A stretch of 64,000 bases of DNA from JBBQWS01 sp038210415 (lineage in GTDB: Bacteria; Actinomycetota; Actinomycetes; Prado026). The stretch spans positions 1-64,000 of the forward strand of contig JBBQWS010000006.1 in the NCBI GenBank assembly GCA_038210415.1, given 5' to 3'. Shown here in pieces: positions 54,657 to 63,805 of this stretch (positions within the stretch are counted from its first letter, which is position 1; every line of letters starts with the position of its first letter). The notes below the pieces were generated by a model. It was given only the letters and a program-made list of their open reading frames with translations, searched no databases and was not told where the DNA came from. The translations under genes were made by a program, and so were the position numbers.

Positions 54657-55576
54657 CAGCGGTCCCCCGCCAGCGGTCGGAGGTCGAGCGCGATGTCGAG
54701 CACGGGGGCCGAGTGGGTCAACGCACCGACGGCGATGAAGTCGACTCCCGTCTCTGCGACGACCCGGGCGGTGTCGAGGGTGAGGCCACCGCTGGCCTCG
54801 AGCCGAGCCCGTCCGGCGGTCAGCTCGACCGCCTCGCGCATAGTCCCGACGGCCATGTTGTCGAGCAGCACGAGGTCGGCCCCGACCGCGAGCACCGCGC
54901 GAAGCTCGTCGAGCGAGTCGACCTCGACCTCGACCGGGAGACCCGGCCACATCGACCGCACCGCCTCGAACGCCTCGGCGACGCCACCAGCCGCGACGAC
55001 ATGGTTGTCCTTCACCAGGGCCACGTCGGACAGCGACATGCGGTGATTGACGCCGCCGCCGCACCGCACGGCGTACTTCTCCAGAGCCCGTAGGCCCGGA
55101 GTGGTCTTCCGGGTGTCGCGGACTGCGGCGTGGGTGCCCGCAACTGCGTCGACCCAACGCCGGGTCAACGTGGCAACTCCGGACAGGTGGCACAGCAAGT
55201 TGAGAGCGGTGCGCTCGCCGGTCAGCAGGTCGCGGGTGCGTCCGGTGACGGTGAGCAGCACGTCTCCGGCGTGGACGCGATCACCGTCGGACGCTGCAGG
55301 CAGGAAGGAGCAGTCGCCCCCGGTGACCAGCTCGAGGACCGCCTCGGCGACCGCCAGGCCGGCGACGACGCCGTCGGTCCGGGCCACGAAGTCGCCCGTC
55401 GACACCTGGTCCAGGGGCACGGTCGCCGTGGACGTCACGTCGACGCCGCCGGCGAGATCTTCGGCCACGGTCGCGGCCACCAGGTCGCCGACGGCGGCGG
55501 GATCGAGGCCGGTCGCCAAGAGGCGGGCGGCGAGCGACGGGCTGACCGCACGAGCGGCGGGCCGGGTCGGGGTCAC
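54656..55576 (-). CDS. nadC: Nicotinate-nucleotide pyrophosphorylase (quinolinate phosphoribosyltransferase) NadC
   Basis: 306 residues. Converts quinolinate and PRPP to nicotinate mononucleotide. Signatures are NLLCHLSGVATLTRRWVDAV, RDTRKTTPGLRALEKYAVRCGGGVNHR (PRPP and quinolinate Arg/Lys residues), DVALVKDNHV and VEVEVDSLDELRAVL. The barrel ends with LEASGGLTLDTARVVAETGVDFIAVGALTHSAPVLDIALDL. GTG 55576 overlaps the nadB stop by four bases; the frame is open further upstream without family character. Confidence 0.95.
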
Positions 55577-57249
55577 GCGTTCTCCTCTGCGGGGACGAGC
55601 TCGGGCTGGGGCACCTTCAACGGGTCGTAGGTCAGCTCGACGGCGCCGCCGACGAGGGTACCGACGAGGTGCCCGCCCCAACGCTCGTCATCCCGCTCGG
55701 GGTAGTCCTCGCGCCAGTGGCTGCCCCGCGTCTCCTGACGCTCACGGGCGGCCGTGGCGACGAAGGACGCGATGGTGTGCAGGTTCGTCGCCTCCCACGC
55801 GGCGGTGCTCGGCTCCTCCGTCGTGAGCAGCCGCAGCTCGACGAGCCGGCCGAGCGTGCGGCCCAGGCTCTGGCGACTGCGCAGGACACCGGCGCCTCCG
55901 GCCATCGTGTTCGCGACGTGCTCCCGGATCGACGCGTCGTAGAGCAGGGTCGGACGCGAGTCCGGCGCCGGGTCACGACGTGGCGGCAGCTGCTCGGCGA
56001 GGTCGGCGGCGATGCGCTCGGCGAAGACGAGCCCCTCGAGCAGCGAGTTCGATGCCAACCGGTTGGCGCCGTGCACGCCGGTGCAGGCGCACTCGCCGCA
56101 GGCGTACAGGCCCGGGACGTTGGTGCGGCCGCGCGTGTCCGTGCGGACGCCGCCGCTGGCGTAGTGAGCGGCTGGGGCGACGGGGATCAGGTCGGTGCGC
56201 GGGTCGACGCCGTGCGCGAGGCAGGACTCCAAGATCGTGGGGAACCGGTGCTCCCACATCGTGGACCCGAGGTGGCGGCCGTCGAGCCAGACGTGCGGCG
56301 CCCCCGTCTCGCGCGTCCGGCGCATGATCGCCTTGGCCACAACGTCGCGGGGCGCCAGGTCGGCCAGCGGGTGCTCCCCGACCATGAACCGGTCGCCCGC
56401 GTCGTCGACTAGGAAGGCGCCCTCGCCCCGGACCGCCTCGGAGACGAGCGGCTGCTGACCTCTGGCACCGGGTCCGACCCACAGCACGGTCGGGTGGAAC
56501 TGCACGAACTCCATGTCGGAGACCGCGGCACCAGCCCGCAGCGCGAGCGCCACCCCGTCGCCCGTGGACACGACCGGGTTCGTGGTCTGCGAGAAGACCT
56601 GCCCGAAGCCCCCGGTGGCCAGGACGACGACGCGGCCCAAGGCGGCACCTACTCCCTCCTCACTTCCTTCGCCCATCACGTGCAGGGTCACCCCCGCGGT
56701 ATTGCCGGCCGGGTCGAGCAGCAGGTCGAGCACGAGCGCGTTCTCGATCACCTCGATCGCCGGGTCCACGCCGACCGCCGCGGCCAGCGCCCGCGAGACC
56801 TCCGCACCGGTGGCATCGCCGCCCGCGTGGGCGATCCGGTTCCGCAGGTGGCCGCCTTCGCGGGTCAACGAGAGCTCGCCGTCCGCGTCGTGGTCGAAGC
56901 CTGCCCCGCGAGCGATCAGCCGGCGGACCGCATGGGGGCCGTCCGTGACGAGGATCCGGACGGCTTCGACGTCGCACAGCCCGACGCCAGCGACCAGGGT
57001 GTCGCCGAGGTGCTGGTCCGGGCTGTCGCCTTCACCCAGCGCGGCCGCGATACCGCCCTGCGCCCATCGCGTGGACCCGGCCTCGAGCTGGGCCTTGGTG
57101 ACGAGCAGGACGCTGTGTCCGGCCGCCCTCGCGTCCAGCGCCACCGTCAGCCCGGCGATACCGCTGCCGACCACGATCACGTCTGCGGACGCCGTCCAGC
57201 CCGGCTCGGGAGCCCTCAGCCGTGCGGGCAGCGGAAGCCTGAGGGTCAC
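55573..57249 (-). CDS. nadB: L-aspartate oxidase NadB
   Basis: 558 residues; FAD enzyme that oxidises aspartate to iminoaspartate for quinolinate formation. The FAD loop is DVIVVGSGIAGLTVALDARAAGHSVLLVTK. Active-site blocks are STRWAQGGIAAAL, VVLATGGFGQVFSQTTNP, FVQFHPTVLW and the dinucleotide-binding LYACGECACTGVHGANRLASNSLLEGLVF, which separates the family. The C-terminal helical domain is complete. NadA (quinolinate synthase) is not in the window. GTG 57249 overlaps the panC stop by four bases. Confidence 0.95.
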   Translation of the reverse strand: MTLRLPLPARLRAPEPGWTASADVIVVGSGIAGLTVALDARAAGHSVLLVTKAQLEAGSTRWAQGGIAAALGEGDSPDQHLGDTLVAGVGLCDVEAVRILVTDGPHAVRRLIARGAGFDHDADGELSLTREGGHLRNRIAHAGGDATGAEVSRALAAAVGVDPAIEVIENALVLDLLLDPAGNTAGVTLHVMGEGSEEGVGAALGRVVVLATGGFGQVFSQTTNPVVSTGDGVALALRAGAAVSDMEFVQFHPTVLWVGPGARGQQPLVSEAVRGEGAFLVDDAGDRFMVGEHPLADLAPRDVVAKAIMRRTRETGAPHVWLDGRHLGSTMWEHRFPTILESCLAHGVDPRTDLIPVAPAAHYASGGVRTDTRGRTNVPGLYACGECACTGVHGANRLASNSLLEGLVFAERIAADLAEQLPPRRDPAPDSRPTLLYDASIREHVANTMAGGAGVLRSRQSLGRTLGRLVELRLLTTEEPSTAAWEATNLHTIASFVATAARERQETRGSHWREDYPERDDERWGGHLVGTLVGGAVELTYDPLKVPQPELVPAEENA

Positions 57250-58151
57250 GTGCGTTCTCCTTCGGCCAGGCGGACAGCGGGTCGGACGTCGGGCAGCGAG
57301 ACGATCGCGGTGTCGATCAACCGGGTGCCCCCGACCCGTGCTGCGACAAGGATGCGAGCGAGCCCGGTGGCCGACAGGTCCCGGCCAGGGCCGAGGGGCT
57401 CGAAGGTAGCGGGGTCGACGAGCACGCAGTAGTCGACAGCGAGATCCGGCTCCGCGTCGAGGACGGCTCGGGCTGCGGCGACCGTGGCCAGGCTGCCGCT
57501 CTGCGCCGATTCTTCTGCCGCGGCCAGGGCCCGGGAGAGCGCGAGCGCGTGGCGGGCGCCGTCCGAGTCCAGGTAGGTATTGCGGCTCGACAGCGCGAGT
57601 CCGTCGGGAGTGCGCACCGTCGGAGCCGCTTCGATGCGTACGGGCAGGTCGAGGTCGGCGACCATGCGCCGGACCAGGGCGAGCTGTTGCGCGTCTTTCT
57701 CGCCGAACACCGCGACGTCGGGGCGGACGATGCCGAACAGCTTGGCGACGACGGTGAGCACACCGTCGTAGTGACCCGGTCGGATCGCCCCCTCGAGGAC
57801 GTCGCCCAGCGGGCCGGCGTCGACAGTGACGGACGGGTGGCCCATCGGGTACATCACGTCGACGCCCGGCGCGAACACGACTGCCACACCCTCGGCCGCA
57901 CAGGCCACGAGGTCGTCGTGCATCGTCCGCGGGTAGCGGGAGAGGTCGTCGCCGGGACCGAACTGCAACGGATTGACGAAGATGCTGACCACGACCGCGT
58001 CGGCGAGAGAGCGGGCGCGCGCCATGAGCGACCGGTGGCCGGCGTGCAGTGCGCCCATGGTCGGCACCAGGGCCACTGTGCCCGCGTCGTGCAGCGGGTC
58101 GAGTGCCGCCCGGAGCTCCTCGCGCGAGCGAGCCACCACGAGGTCCGTCAT
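57246..58151 (-). CDS. panC: Pantothenate synthetase PanC
   Basis: 301 residues; joins pantoate and beta-alanine with ATP. The nucleotidyl-transferase motif is LVPTMGALHAGHRSLMARA (HAGH), followed by SIFVNPLQFGPGDDLSRYPR, and the KMSKS-like loop is in LALSSRNTYLDSDGAR. PanD, which supplies beta-alanine and often follows panC, is replaced here by nadB. ATG 58151 overlaps the stop of the DUF2520 gene by four bases. Confidence 0.96.
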   Translation of the reverse strand: MTDLVVARSREELRAALDPLHDAGTVALVPTMGALHAGHRSLMARARSLADAVVVSIFVNPLQFGPGDDLSRYPRTMHDDLVACAAEGVAVVFAPGVDVMYPMGHPSVTVDAGPLGDVLEGAIRPGHYDGVLTVVAKLFGIVRPDVAVFGEKDAQQLALVRRMVADLDLPVRIEAAPTVRTPDGLALSSRNTYLDSDGARHALALSRALAAAEESAQSGSLATVAAARAVLDAEPDLAVDYCVLVDPATFEPLGPGRDLSATGLARILVAARVGGTRLIDTAIVSLPDVRPAVRLAEGERT

Positions 58152-59071
58152 GCGGTTCCACCGGCGAGGGCCTCGAGCAGGGCCTCGGCGTCGGCCGGGT
58201 GCAGGCGCCGGTTCACCAGCGCCCGGTCAGCGGTGGCCCGGGCCAGCGCGCGGTACGTCGCGAGGATCTCGGGAGCGACCGCGCCGATCGCGGCGACGTG
58301 CTCGGCGACCGTCCCGGCGTCACCGCGGACGACCGGTCCGGTGGTAGCCGCGTCCCCTGAGCGCAACGCGTTGTCGAGCGAGGCCCCCAGCAGCGGCGCC
58401 AGCAACCTGGCCGGGTCGGCGACCCCGGCCGCGGCAAGCAGGTCCATCGCCTGGGCGACCAGCGTCACCAGGTGATTCGAGCCGTGCGCGAGTGCGGCGT
58501 GGTAGAGCGGGCGGGCCTCCTCCTCGATCCACACCGGCTCGCCGCCCATCTCGATCACCAGAGCCTCGGCGACGGGACGCAGCGGCGCGGGCGCAGTCAC
58601 GCCGAACGGGCATCCCGTGAGCCGACCGAGGTCGAGCGAGGTGCCGGTGAAGGTCATCGCCGGGTGGAGCGCCAGCGGCAGCGCACCGACCCGCACGGCA
58701 GGCGCCAGCACCGCAGTGCCGTACCGGCCCGAGGCGTGGACGAGCAGCTGCCCCGGCCGGATCGCGTGTACGGCCGTGAGGCCCGCCACGAGGCCGGCGA
58801 GCGCGTCGTCGGGGACGGTGAGCAGGACCAGGTCGGCTTGCTCGAGCACTTCCTGGGGCGTCATGAGCGGCACGCCCGGCAGCATGATCTCGGCGCGGGT
58901 GCGCGAGAGCTCGGAGACCCCCGAGGCGGCGACGACGGTGTGCCCGGCGGCGGCGAGAGCGGAGCCGAGGATGGCGCCGACCCGCCCGGTGCCGACCACG
59001 CCGACGGCGAGCCGGCCTGGTCGTTCGCTCGGCGGCGCCGCGGGGAGCCGCTCGGCTTCGTGCTCGCTCAT
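58148..59071 (-). CDS. Rossmann-like/DUF2520 oxidoreductase
   Basis: 307 residues. The N-terminal NAD(P)-binding fold (LAVGVVGTGRVGAILGSALAAAGHTVVAASG) resembles ProC and ketopantoate reductase. The C-terminal helical DUF2520 domain includes ARPLYHAALAHGSNHLVTLVAQAMDLL. The neighbour panC and the same order in mycobacteria (Rv3603c, from memory) suggest a role in pantoate supply, but this is unproven. ATG 59071 has AGGA eight bases upstream; a GTG at 59101 would add ten residues. It is the first gene of the leftward cofactor operon. Confidence 0.85.
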   Translation of the reverse strand: MSEHEAERLPAAPPSERPGRLAVGVVGTGRVGAILGSALAAAGHTVVAASGVSELSRTRAEIMLPGVPLMTPQEVLEQADLVLLTVPDDALAGLVAGLTAVHAIRPGQLLVHASGRYGTAVLAPAVRVGALPLALHPAMTFTGTSLDLGRLTGCPFGVTAPAPLRPVAEALVIEMGGEPVWIEEEARPLYHAALAHGSNHLVTLVAQAMDLLAAAGVADPARLLAPLLGASLDNALRSGDAATTGPVVRGDAGTVAEHVAAIGAVAPEILATYRALARATADRALVNRRLHPADAEALLEALAGGTA

Positions 59072-59153
59072 CGGTTGCGTCCTGACGTCGTTCCAGTCCA
59101 CCGGGGTACCGGACGGTGCACCTCCAGCCTACGGCGCGAGTACGTTCGCAGTT

Positions 59154-60245
59154 GTGTCACGTCGTCCGATCCCGCGCCAGCCGGGGCACCCGGCCGGTCG
59201 ACGCCTCGCACGCTCACGGGCCCGGACCTGGCGCGAGGCGACCGAGCAGGCGTTGTACGGACCCGGAGGGTTCTTCCACCGACCCGAAGGCCCGGCGGGG
59301 CACTTCCGGACCTCGGTCCACGCTTCGCCGCTGTTCGCTCGGGCGGTGCTCACCCTCCTCGAGGTGGTCGACGCCGAGCTGGGCCGCCCGCCGCGGCTGG
59401 ACCTCGTCGATGTGGGGGCCGGTCGCGGCGAGCTGCTGCGCCAGGTCGGGGAGCTGCTCGAGAGCAGCTCAGAGGTTGGGACCCTCGGCGGTCGGCTGCG
59501 GCTGCACGGGGTGGAGCGGGCTTACCGTCCGGACGGGCTGCCGGACACCGTCGCTTGGGGGGCCGACCTGCCCGAGGACGTGGTCGGCCTGGTCGTCGCG
59601 AACGAGTGGCTCGACAACGTGCCGGTCGACGTGGCCGAGCTCGGTGCCGAAGGCCTGCACCAGGTCCTGGTCGATCCTTCGACGGGAGAAGAGGCCCCGG
59701 GCGGGCCGATCGGCCTGCGGGACGCGTCGTGGCTGAACCTCTGGTGGCCGCTGGGCGGAGCCGAGAACGGCTCGCGGGCCGAGGTCGGCTACCCGCGAGA
59801 TCGCGCCTGGGCCACGGTCATCGAGGCGATGGACCGGGGGCTGGCGGTCGCGGTCGACTACGGCCACCTGCGGCCCGACCGAGTCTCCGGCTCGTACGCC
59901 GCAGGCACGATCACCGGGTACCGCGACGGCCGGGCCGTGCCGCCCGTCCCCGACGGATCCTGTGACCTCACCAGTCACGTGGCCATGGATGCGTGCGCTG
60001 AAGCCGGAGCGCAGGCTGGGGCCGACAGCACGGCGCTGCTGCGTCAACGGGACGCGCTGCTCGCCCTCGGCGTCTCGCCGGTTCTCCCGGATGTCGCTCT
60101 GGCGCGCACGGATCCGCCTGCGTACGCCCGCGCGCTCTCGGCGTCATCCCAGGCCAGCGAGCTGCTCGACCCGGGCGAGCTGGGTGGATTCTGGTGGCTC
60201 GTTCAAGGAGTCCGGCTCGCTGTGCCGCAACCGCTACGGCGCTGA
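59154..60245 (+). CDS. MidA/NDUFAF7-type SAM-dependent methyltransferase
   Basis: 363 residues. The fold is a SAM methyltransferase with motif I DLVDVGAGRGELLRQVGELL, and family blocks GPGGFFHRPEGPAGHFRTSVHASPLFARAV, VVANEWLDNVPVDVAEL, GLAVAVDYGHLR and CDLTSHVAMDACAEAG. In eukaryotes this family dimethylates an arginine of complex I; bacterial substrates are unsettled. GTG 59154 gives the natural N-terminus. It is divergent from the DUF2520 gene across 82 bases. Its last 12 bases are antisense to the end of the SulP gene. Confidence 0.82.
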   Translation: MSRRPIPRQPGHPAGRRLARSRARTWREATEQALYGPGGFFHRPEGPAGHFRTSVHASPLFARAVLTLLEVVDAELGRPPRLDLVDVGAGRGELLRQVGELLESSSEVGTLGGRLRLHGVERAYRPDGLPDTVAWGADLPEDVVGLVVANEWLDNVPVDVAELGAEGLHQVLVDPSTGEEAPGGPIGLRDASWLNLWWPLGGAENGSRAEVGYPRDRAWATVIEAMDRGLAVAVDYGHLRPDRVSGSYAAGTITGYRDGRAVPPVPDGSCDLTSHVAMDACAEAGAQAGADSTALLRQRDALLALGVSPVLPDVALARTDPPAYARALSASSQASELLDPGELGGFWWLVQGVRLAVPQPLRR

Positions 60246-62030
60246 CCGCTTCTTCTTCGGCGCCTTGCGGCGCGGCTTCGCCTCGTCGCCGTTGGGGTCC
60301 TGCTCGTCGGTCGCCTCCACCGCGATCCGCTCCTCGTCCGGGCCGAACACCGGCTCGTCGTCCAAGGGGTGCTCCGCCTTCAGCCCCGTCACGATGCGTC
60401 CCTCGCGTACTCCTTGCGAGATCGAGTGCCACTCATGCCCCGGGCCCAGCTCGGCCAGGAACCCCGACCGCTGCAGCACCGTCCGAACCGGCTTGAAGAC
60501 CCGGACCAGCTCGAGGTCGAGGTCGCGCGCGCGCAACCGGTGGAGCAGGTCGAGCAGCATGTCGGCACTGGTCGTGTCGAACTGGTTGCTCGACTCGAGG
60601 TCGAGCACCACGACGCGGATGTCGGGGTACCGGTCGACCTGTGCGAGCACCGCCGACCGGACGAGGGAGGCATTGACCCAGAACACCGGCCCGTTGACCC
60701 TGAGGACCAAGACGCCCTGCACGTGCTTGCGTTCGGGGTGTCGGGCCGTGCTGCCCCACGCGGCCTTCTCGCCGGCCACCTTGCCCATCGCGTCGACGCC
60801 CACCCGGCTCGACCGGTAGACCAGGCCCGCGACGGACTGCACGATCGCAGCGAGCAGCCCGTACAGCACACCGAACACGAGGACCCCGACCAGCGCCGCA
60901 ACCGCGCCCACGAAGTCGTTGCGGCGGATCCGGGCGTACCGCCGGATGGACGCGACGTCCATGAGCGACCAGACGGCATGGACGACGATCGCCGACAGCA
61001 CCGCCCGCGGCAGCGGAGCGAGTTGTCCCCCGATCGAGACCAGGGCCAGCGCCGTCACCGCCGCGGTGACGAGGCCGGTCAGCTGCGTGTGGGCGCCGGC
61101 GCGCGCAGCAGCTGCGGTCTTGGACAGGCTGCCGGCCACCGCGAGCCCGCCGGAGAGGGCCGCTGCGACGTTCGACGCGCCGGTCGCGAACAGCTCCCGG
61201 TCCGCGTCGACGGAGTACCCGCCCCGACTTGCGAACAACCGGGCGGCGCTCATGCCCTCGGCGACTGCGACGAGGGCCAGCGACCCGCCGCCCACCAGCA
61301 CCTCGATCCGGTCGGACGCAGTGACGGTGGGCAGCGCCAGGGGTGGAAGTCCGGTCGACACCGAGCCGACGATCGCCACCCCCTGACCGGCGAGGTCCAG
61401 CAGCCGCGATGCCACCACCCCACCGACCAGCACGAGCAGGCCCCACGGGATGCGCGGCAGGAGCCGCTGTCCGCCGAAGAGCAGCACCAGGGCGACCGCC
61501 GAGACCGCGGCCGTCTGGAGACTGGCGCTACCGATGTGCCTACCGATCCCGAGGGCCCGGTCAGGGACCGTGCCGGGGACGGGTGAGAGCCCGAGCAGCG
61601 AAGGCAGCTCACCGAGGACGATCAGCACGGTGAGCCCGAAGACGAATCCCGTCACGATCGGCTTGGAGAGGAACTCCGCCAGCCAACCGAGTCGCAGCAG
61701 GCCGGCCGCCATGAGCAGGAGCCCGGCTGCCGCCGCATAGGCGGTCGTCAACGCCACAGCCTGAGCGGGCGAGTGCGCCTGGCTGGCGACCAGCGAGCCG
61801 GAGAGCACGGCGATCGTCGACACGGGACCGACCACGAGCTGGCGGGACGAACCGAACGCCGCGTACGCGACCAGCGCTAGGGGCACGGCGTACAGCCCGA
61901 CCTGTACCGGGACCTTGGCGATCAGCGCGTAGCCGAGCGCCTGCGGGATCACCAGCGCGGCGACGACGACCCCGCCCATCAGGTCGCCCCTGAGCCAGTC
62001 GCGGCGGTAGTCCCTCACCCACCCGAACAT
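60234..62030 (-). CDS. SulP-family anion transporter with STAS domain
   Basis: 598 residues. About 10-12 membrane helices (GDLMGGVVVAALVIPQALGYALIAKVPVQVGLYAVPLALVAYAAFGSSRQLVVGPVS is the SulP signature region) are followed by a cytoplasmic STAS domain (HVQGVLVLRVNGPVFWVNASLVRSAVLAQV; VVVLDLESSNQFDTTSADMLLDLLHRL). A Lys/Arg-rich tail (RRKAPKKKRSAP) ends it. Substrate may be sulfate, bicarbonate or another anion; no partner gene decides this. ATG 62030 ends two bases before the DUF1905 stop, so they share a transcript. Confidence 0.9.
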   Translation of the reverse strand: MFGWVRDYRRDWLRGDLMGGVVVAALVIPQALGYALIAKVPVQVGLYAVPLALVAYAAFGSSRQLVVGPVSTIAVLSGSLVASQAHSPAQAVALTTAYAAAAGLLLMAAGLLRLGWLAEFLSKPIVTGFVFGLTVLIVLGELPSLLGLSPVPGTVPDRALGIGRHIGSASLQTAAVSAVALVLLFGGQRLLPRIPWGLLVLVGGVVASRLLDLAGQGVAIVGSVSTGLPPLALPTVTASDRIEVLVGGGSLALVAVAEGMSAARLFASRGGYSVDADRELFATGASNVAAALSGGLAVAGSLSKTAAAARAGAHTQLTGLVTAAVTALALVSIGGQLAPLPRAVLSAIVVHAVWSLMDVASIRRYARIRRNDFVGAVAALVGVLVFGVLYGLLAAIVQSVAGLVYRSSRVGVDAMGKVAGEKAAWGSTARHPERKHVQGVLVLRVNGPVFWVNASLVRSAVLAQVDRYPDIRVVVLDLESSNQFDTTSADMLLDLLHRLRARDLDLELVRVFKPVRTVLQRSGFLAELGPGHEWHSISQGVREGRIVTGLKAEHPLDDEPVFGPDEERIAVEATDEQDPNGDEAKPRRKAPKKKRSAP

Positions 62031-62032
62031 GG

Positions 62033-62320
62033 TCAGACCTCCACGGCGAGGCGGACGGTCACCGTGTCCCCCACGTCCAGGCCCTCTGCCTTCTGCACCA
62101 GAGCCTTCACCGGCACGAGGTATCCGCCGTCCTTCGGGAAGAGCGACGTGGTCCACTCGGTTCCCCCGATCCGCGCCGTCACCGGAACCATGCCCCAGCC
62201 GTAGGTCACGAGCGCGGACACCGCCTGAAGCTCTCCGGACTCGTGATCCGGAACGGTGACGAAGTGGAACGGGGACGGGCCTCTCCAGAACCACAGCTCG
62301 CCGCTGAACTCCAGGTTCAT
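62033..62320 (-). CDS. DUF1905 domain protein
   Basis: 95 residues filled by one DUF1905 beta-barrel: FSGELWFWRGPSPFHFVTVPDHESGEL, GWGMVPVTARIGGTEWTTSLFPKDGGYLVPVKALVQKAEGLDVGDTVTVRLAVEV. The W-x-G-x-x-P-F-x-F-V and G-W-G-x-V-P-V pattern is diagnostic. Function unknown; the fold is often joined to a YdeI-type helical domain, absent here. ATG 62320. It precedes the SulP gene. Confidence 0.85.
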   Translation of the reverse strand: MNLEFSGELWFWRGPSPFHFVTVPDHESGELQAVSALVTYGWGMVPVTARIGGTEWTTSLFPKDGGYLVPVKALVQKAEGLDVGDTVTVRLAVEV

Positions 62321-62356
62321 CCGGTCAGGATAGGAGCCAGGACCACTGATGCAGCG

Positions 62357-62400
62357 AACGGCGCCGGCCCGGTTCAGTCTCGCGCCAGGCCGGCGCCGTT
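62357..62400 (-). terminator. Hairpin terminator downstream of the secreted protein gene
   Basis: The 13-base arms AACGGCGCCGGCC (62357-62369) and its complement (62388-62400) pair perfectly around an 18-base loop, 36 bases after the stop of the leftward secreted protein gene and before DUF1905. No T-run on the minus strand. Confidence 0.7.
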
Positions 62401-62435
62401 CTGATTGAGCGGTTCGTCGGGTCGAGCCATTCGGC

Positions 62436-63119
62436 CTAGTGGTTGGCGTGAACGCCGTTCCACTGGACGGTCAGCTTGCGGCCGTTGGACGCGGTGCGGA
62501 CCTCGACGCGGTGGGCCTGGGCCGATGCCGAGCCCGGGTCGCGGACGTGGGCCGGCACGTTCGCGACATCCTGGCCCTTGGCACCGTGGCCCTTGGGGCC
62601 ATGGCCCTTGGAGCCGTTGGCGTTGGAGCCGCTGGTCACGGCCTTCGTCCTGTCCGCGCCCCGGTGTCCGGCCTGGCCGGCCATCAGGTCGCGGAGCTCG
62701 TCACGGTCGGCCCAGAGCAGCTTTCCCCCGGCGGCCACGTACGCCTTGACCGCTGCGCGAAGGTCCGCCTCGGTCGTCGCCGCGGCGACCGCGGACTTTA
62801 GCGTGAGCAGAAGCGTCGCCTTCGCGGCGAGCTTGGTGGTGAGGTCCGTCTTCTGCTGCGCGGTCAGGACCGTGCTGGCGGTGACGAGGGCCTCGGCCTT
62901 GAGGATCCGGGCCAGCCGGCGGCCGATCCGCTCGGTGATCTGGGCCTGGACCTCGGCCACGGTCGCCCGGTGCTGCTTGGCGTGCTCGGTCGCCGTCGAC
63001 TTCATGGCTTTCACCGGAGCCGAGCCGTTCGCGAACGCCGGGCCGGTGAGACCGAAGGCAAGCATCGCCGCACCGGTGGCGGCCGTGGCCGCGGTGACCT
63101 TTTTGGCATTGCTGAGCAT
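62436..63119 (-). CDS. Secreted helical protein of unknown function
   Basis: 227 residues from the ATG at 63119, with GAGGGG ten bases upstream. A Sec-type signal (KKVTAATAATGAAMLAFGLTGPAFA) ends at an Ala-x-Ala site. The mature part is helical and Ala/Lys-rich (ITERIGRRLARILKAEALVTAS; AQQKTDLTTKLAAKATLLLTLKSAV). A Gly/Lys/His segment (GSKGHGPKGHGAKGQD) follows, then a short beta-like end (HRVEVRTASNGRKLTVQWNG). No catalytic motif recognised. The HG/KG repeats might bind metal or nucleic acid, which is speculation. Function unknown. Confidence 0.75.
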   Translation of the reverse strand: MLSNAKKVTAATAATGAAMLAFGLTGPAFANGSAPVKAMKSTATEHAKQHRATVAEVQAQITERIGRRLARILKAEALVTASTVLTAQQKTDLTTKLAAKATLLLTLKSAVAAATTEADLRAAVKAYVAAGGKLLWADRDELRDLMAGQAGHRGADRTKAVTSGSNANGSKGHGPKGHGAKGQDVANVPAHVRDPGSASAQAHRVEVRTASNGRKLTVQWNGVHANH

Positions 63120-63264
63120 GTGAGGTGGATCCCCTCTGTGGTGCCTCATTGGTCGTGCTCTGGCACTCGCACCCTGCCCCGGCCCGCGGCGACCAACCCT
63201 GCTCAGCCGCACGGTATGCACCGCTTAACCGGGCCTTGAGGCCACGCGCTCAGCCGATGTTGCG

Positions 63265-63530
63265 CTAGGCCGCTGCCTCGATCGGCTCGAGCGTCTTCCG
63301 CATGTTCTGCTCGTCAGTGGTTGGTCCGGTCGCTCACGCCGGTCGCGTTCAGCGCGAGCAGGCGAATGCGGCCCCGCGCTGGTCCTGCGTCGACTCCACC
63401 GCGAGCCTGCCACCGTCGGGTTCCGGCTCGAACACGTAGCGCCACAGCGCGACCGGCATCCCGAGCGAGCTCGACCGCCAGCCCAGCTCGCGACCGGGCT
63501 TCGCCGCCTCGATCGTGCACGTGGTCTGCC
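63265..63530 (-). pseudogene. Frameshifted SRPBCC (polyketide cyclase-like) gene remnant
   Basis: On the minus strand three successive frames join into one family: TTCTIEAAKPG...LGWRSSSLG...ALWRYVFEPEPDGGRLAVEST (about 63525-63370), then RIRLLALNATGVSDRTNH (63370-63317), then EQNMRKTLEPIEAAA ending at TAG (63265-63267). The W-x-Y-x-x-E-P and C-terminal N-M-R-x-T-L-E order is that of SRPBCC domains. No intact N-terminal half or start was found. Two frameshifts rule out function. The remaining bases to 63805 show no gene. Confidence 0.65.
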
Positions 63531-63805
63531 GGCGCGCGCTGTCGCGACGAAGTCGATCCGCGCGGGCCGTCGTAGCGTGGCCACGACGAGACAGCGTTCG
63601 CCTGGCCACCGCCGACGGATCGAGGACCGCATGGATTCGGCGTCGCCAGCTGACCACGAAGTGGCGGGCCGACCGGGCACCGTTCTCGGCGGGCTCTGAG
63701 CACCGTGAACCTGACCCCCAGCGGGTAGCCGACGGGGGTCGCGTTGGTTGGTGGTTGGTCCGATCGGGTGGTACACCGGAGCAGGTCCATCCCGATGCAA
63801 TAGTC

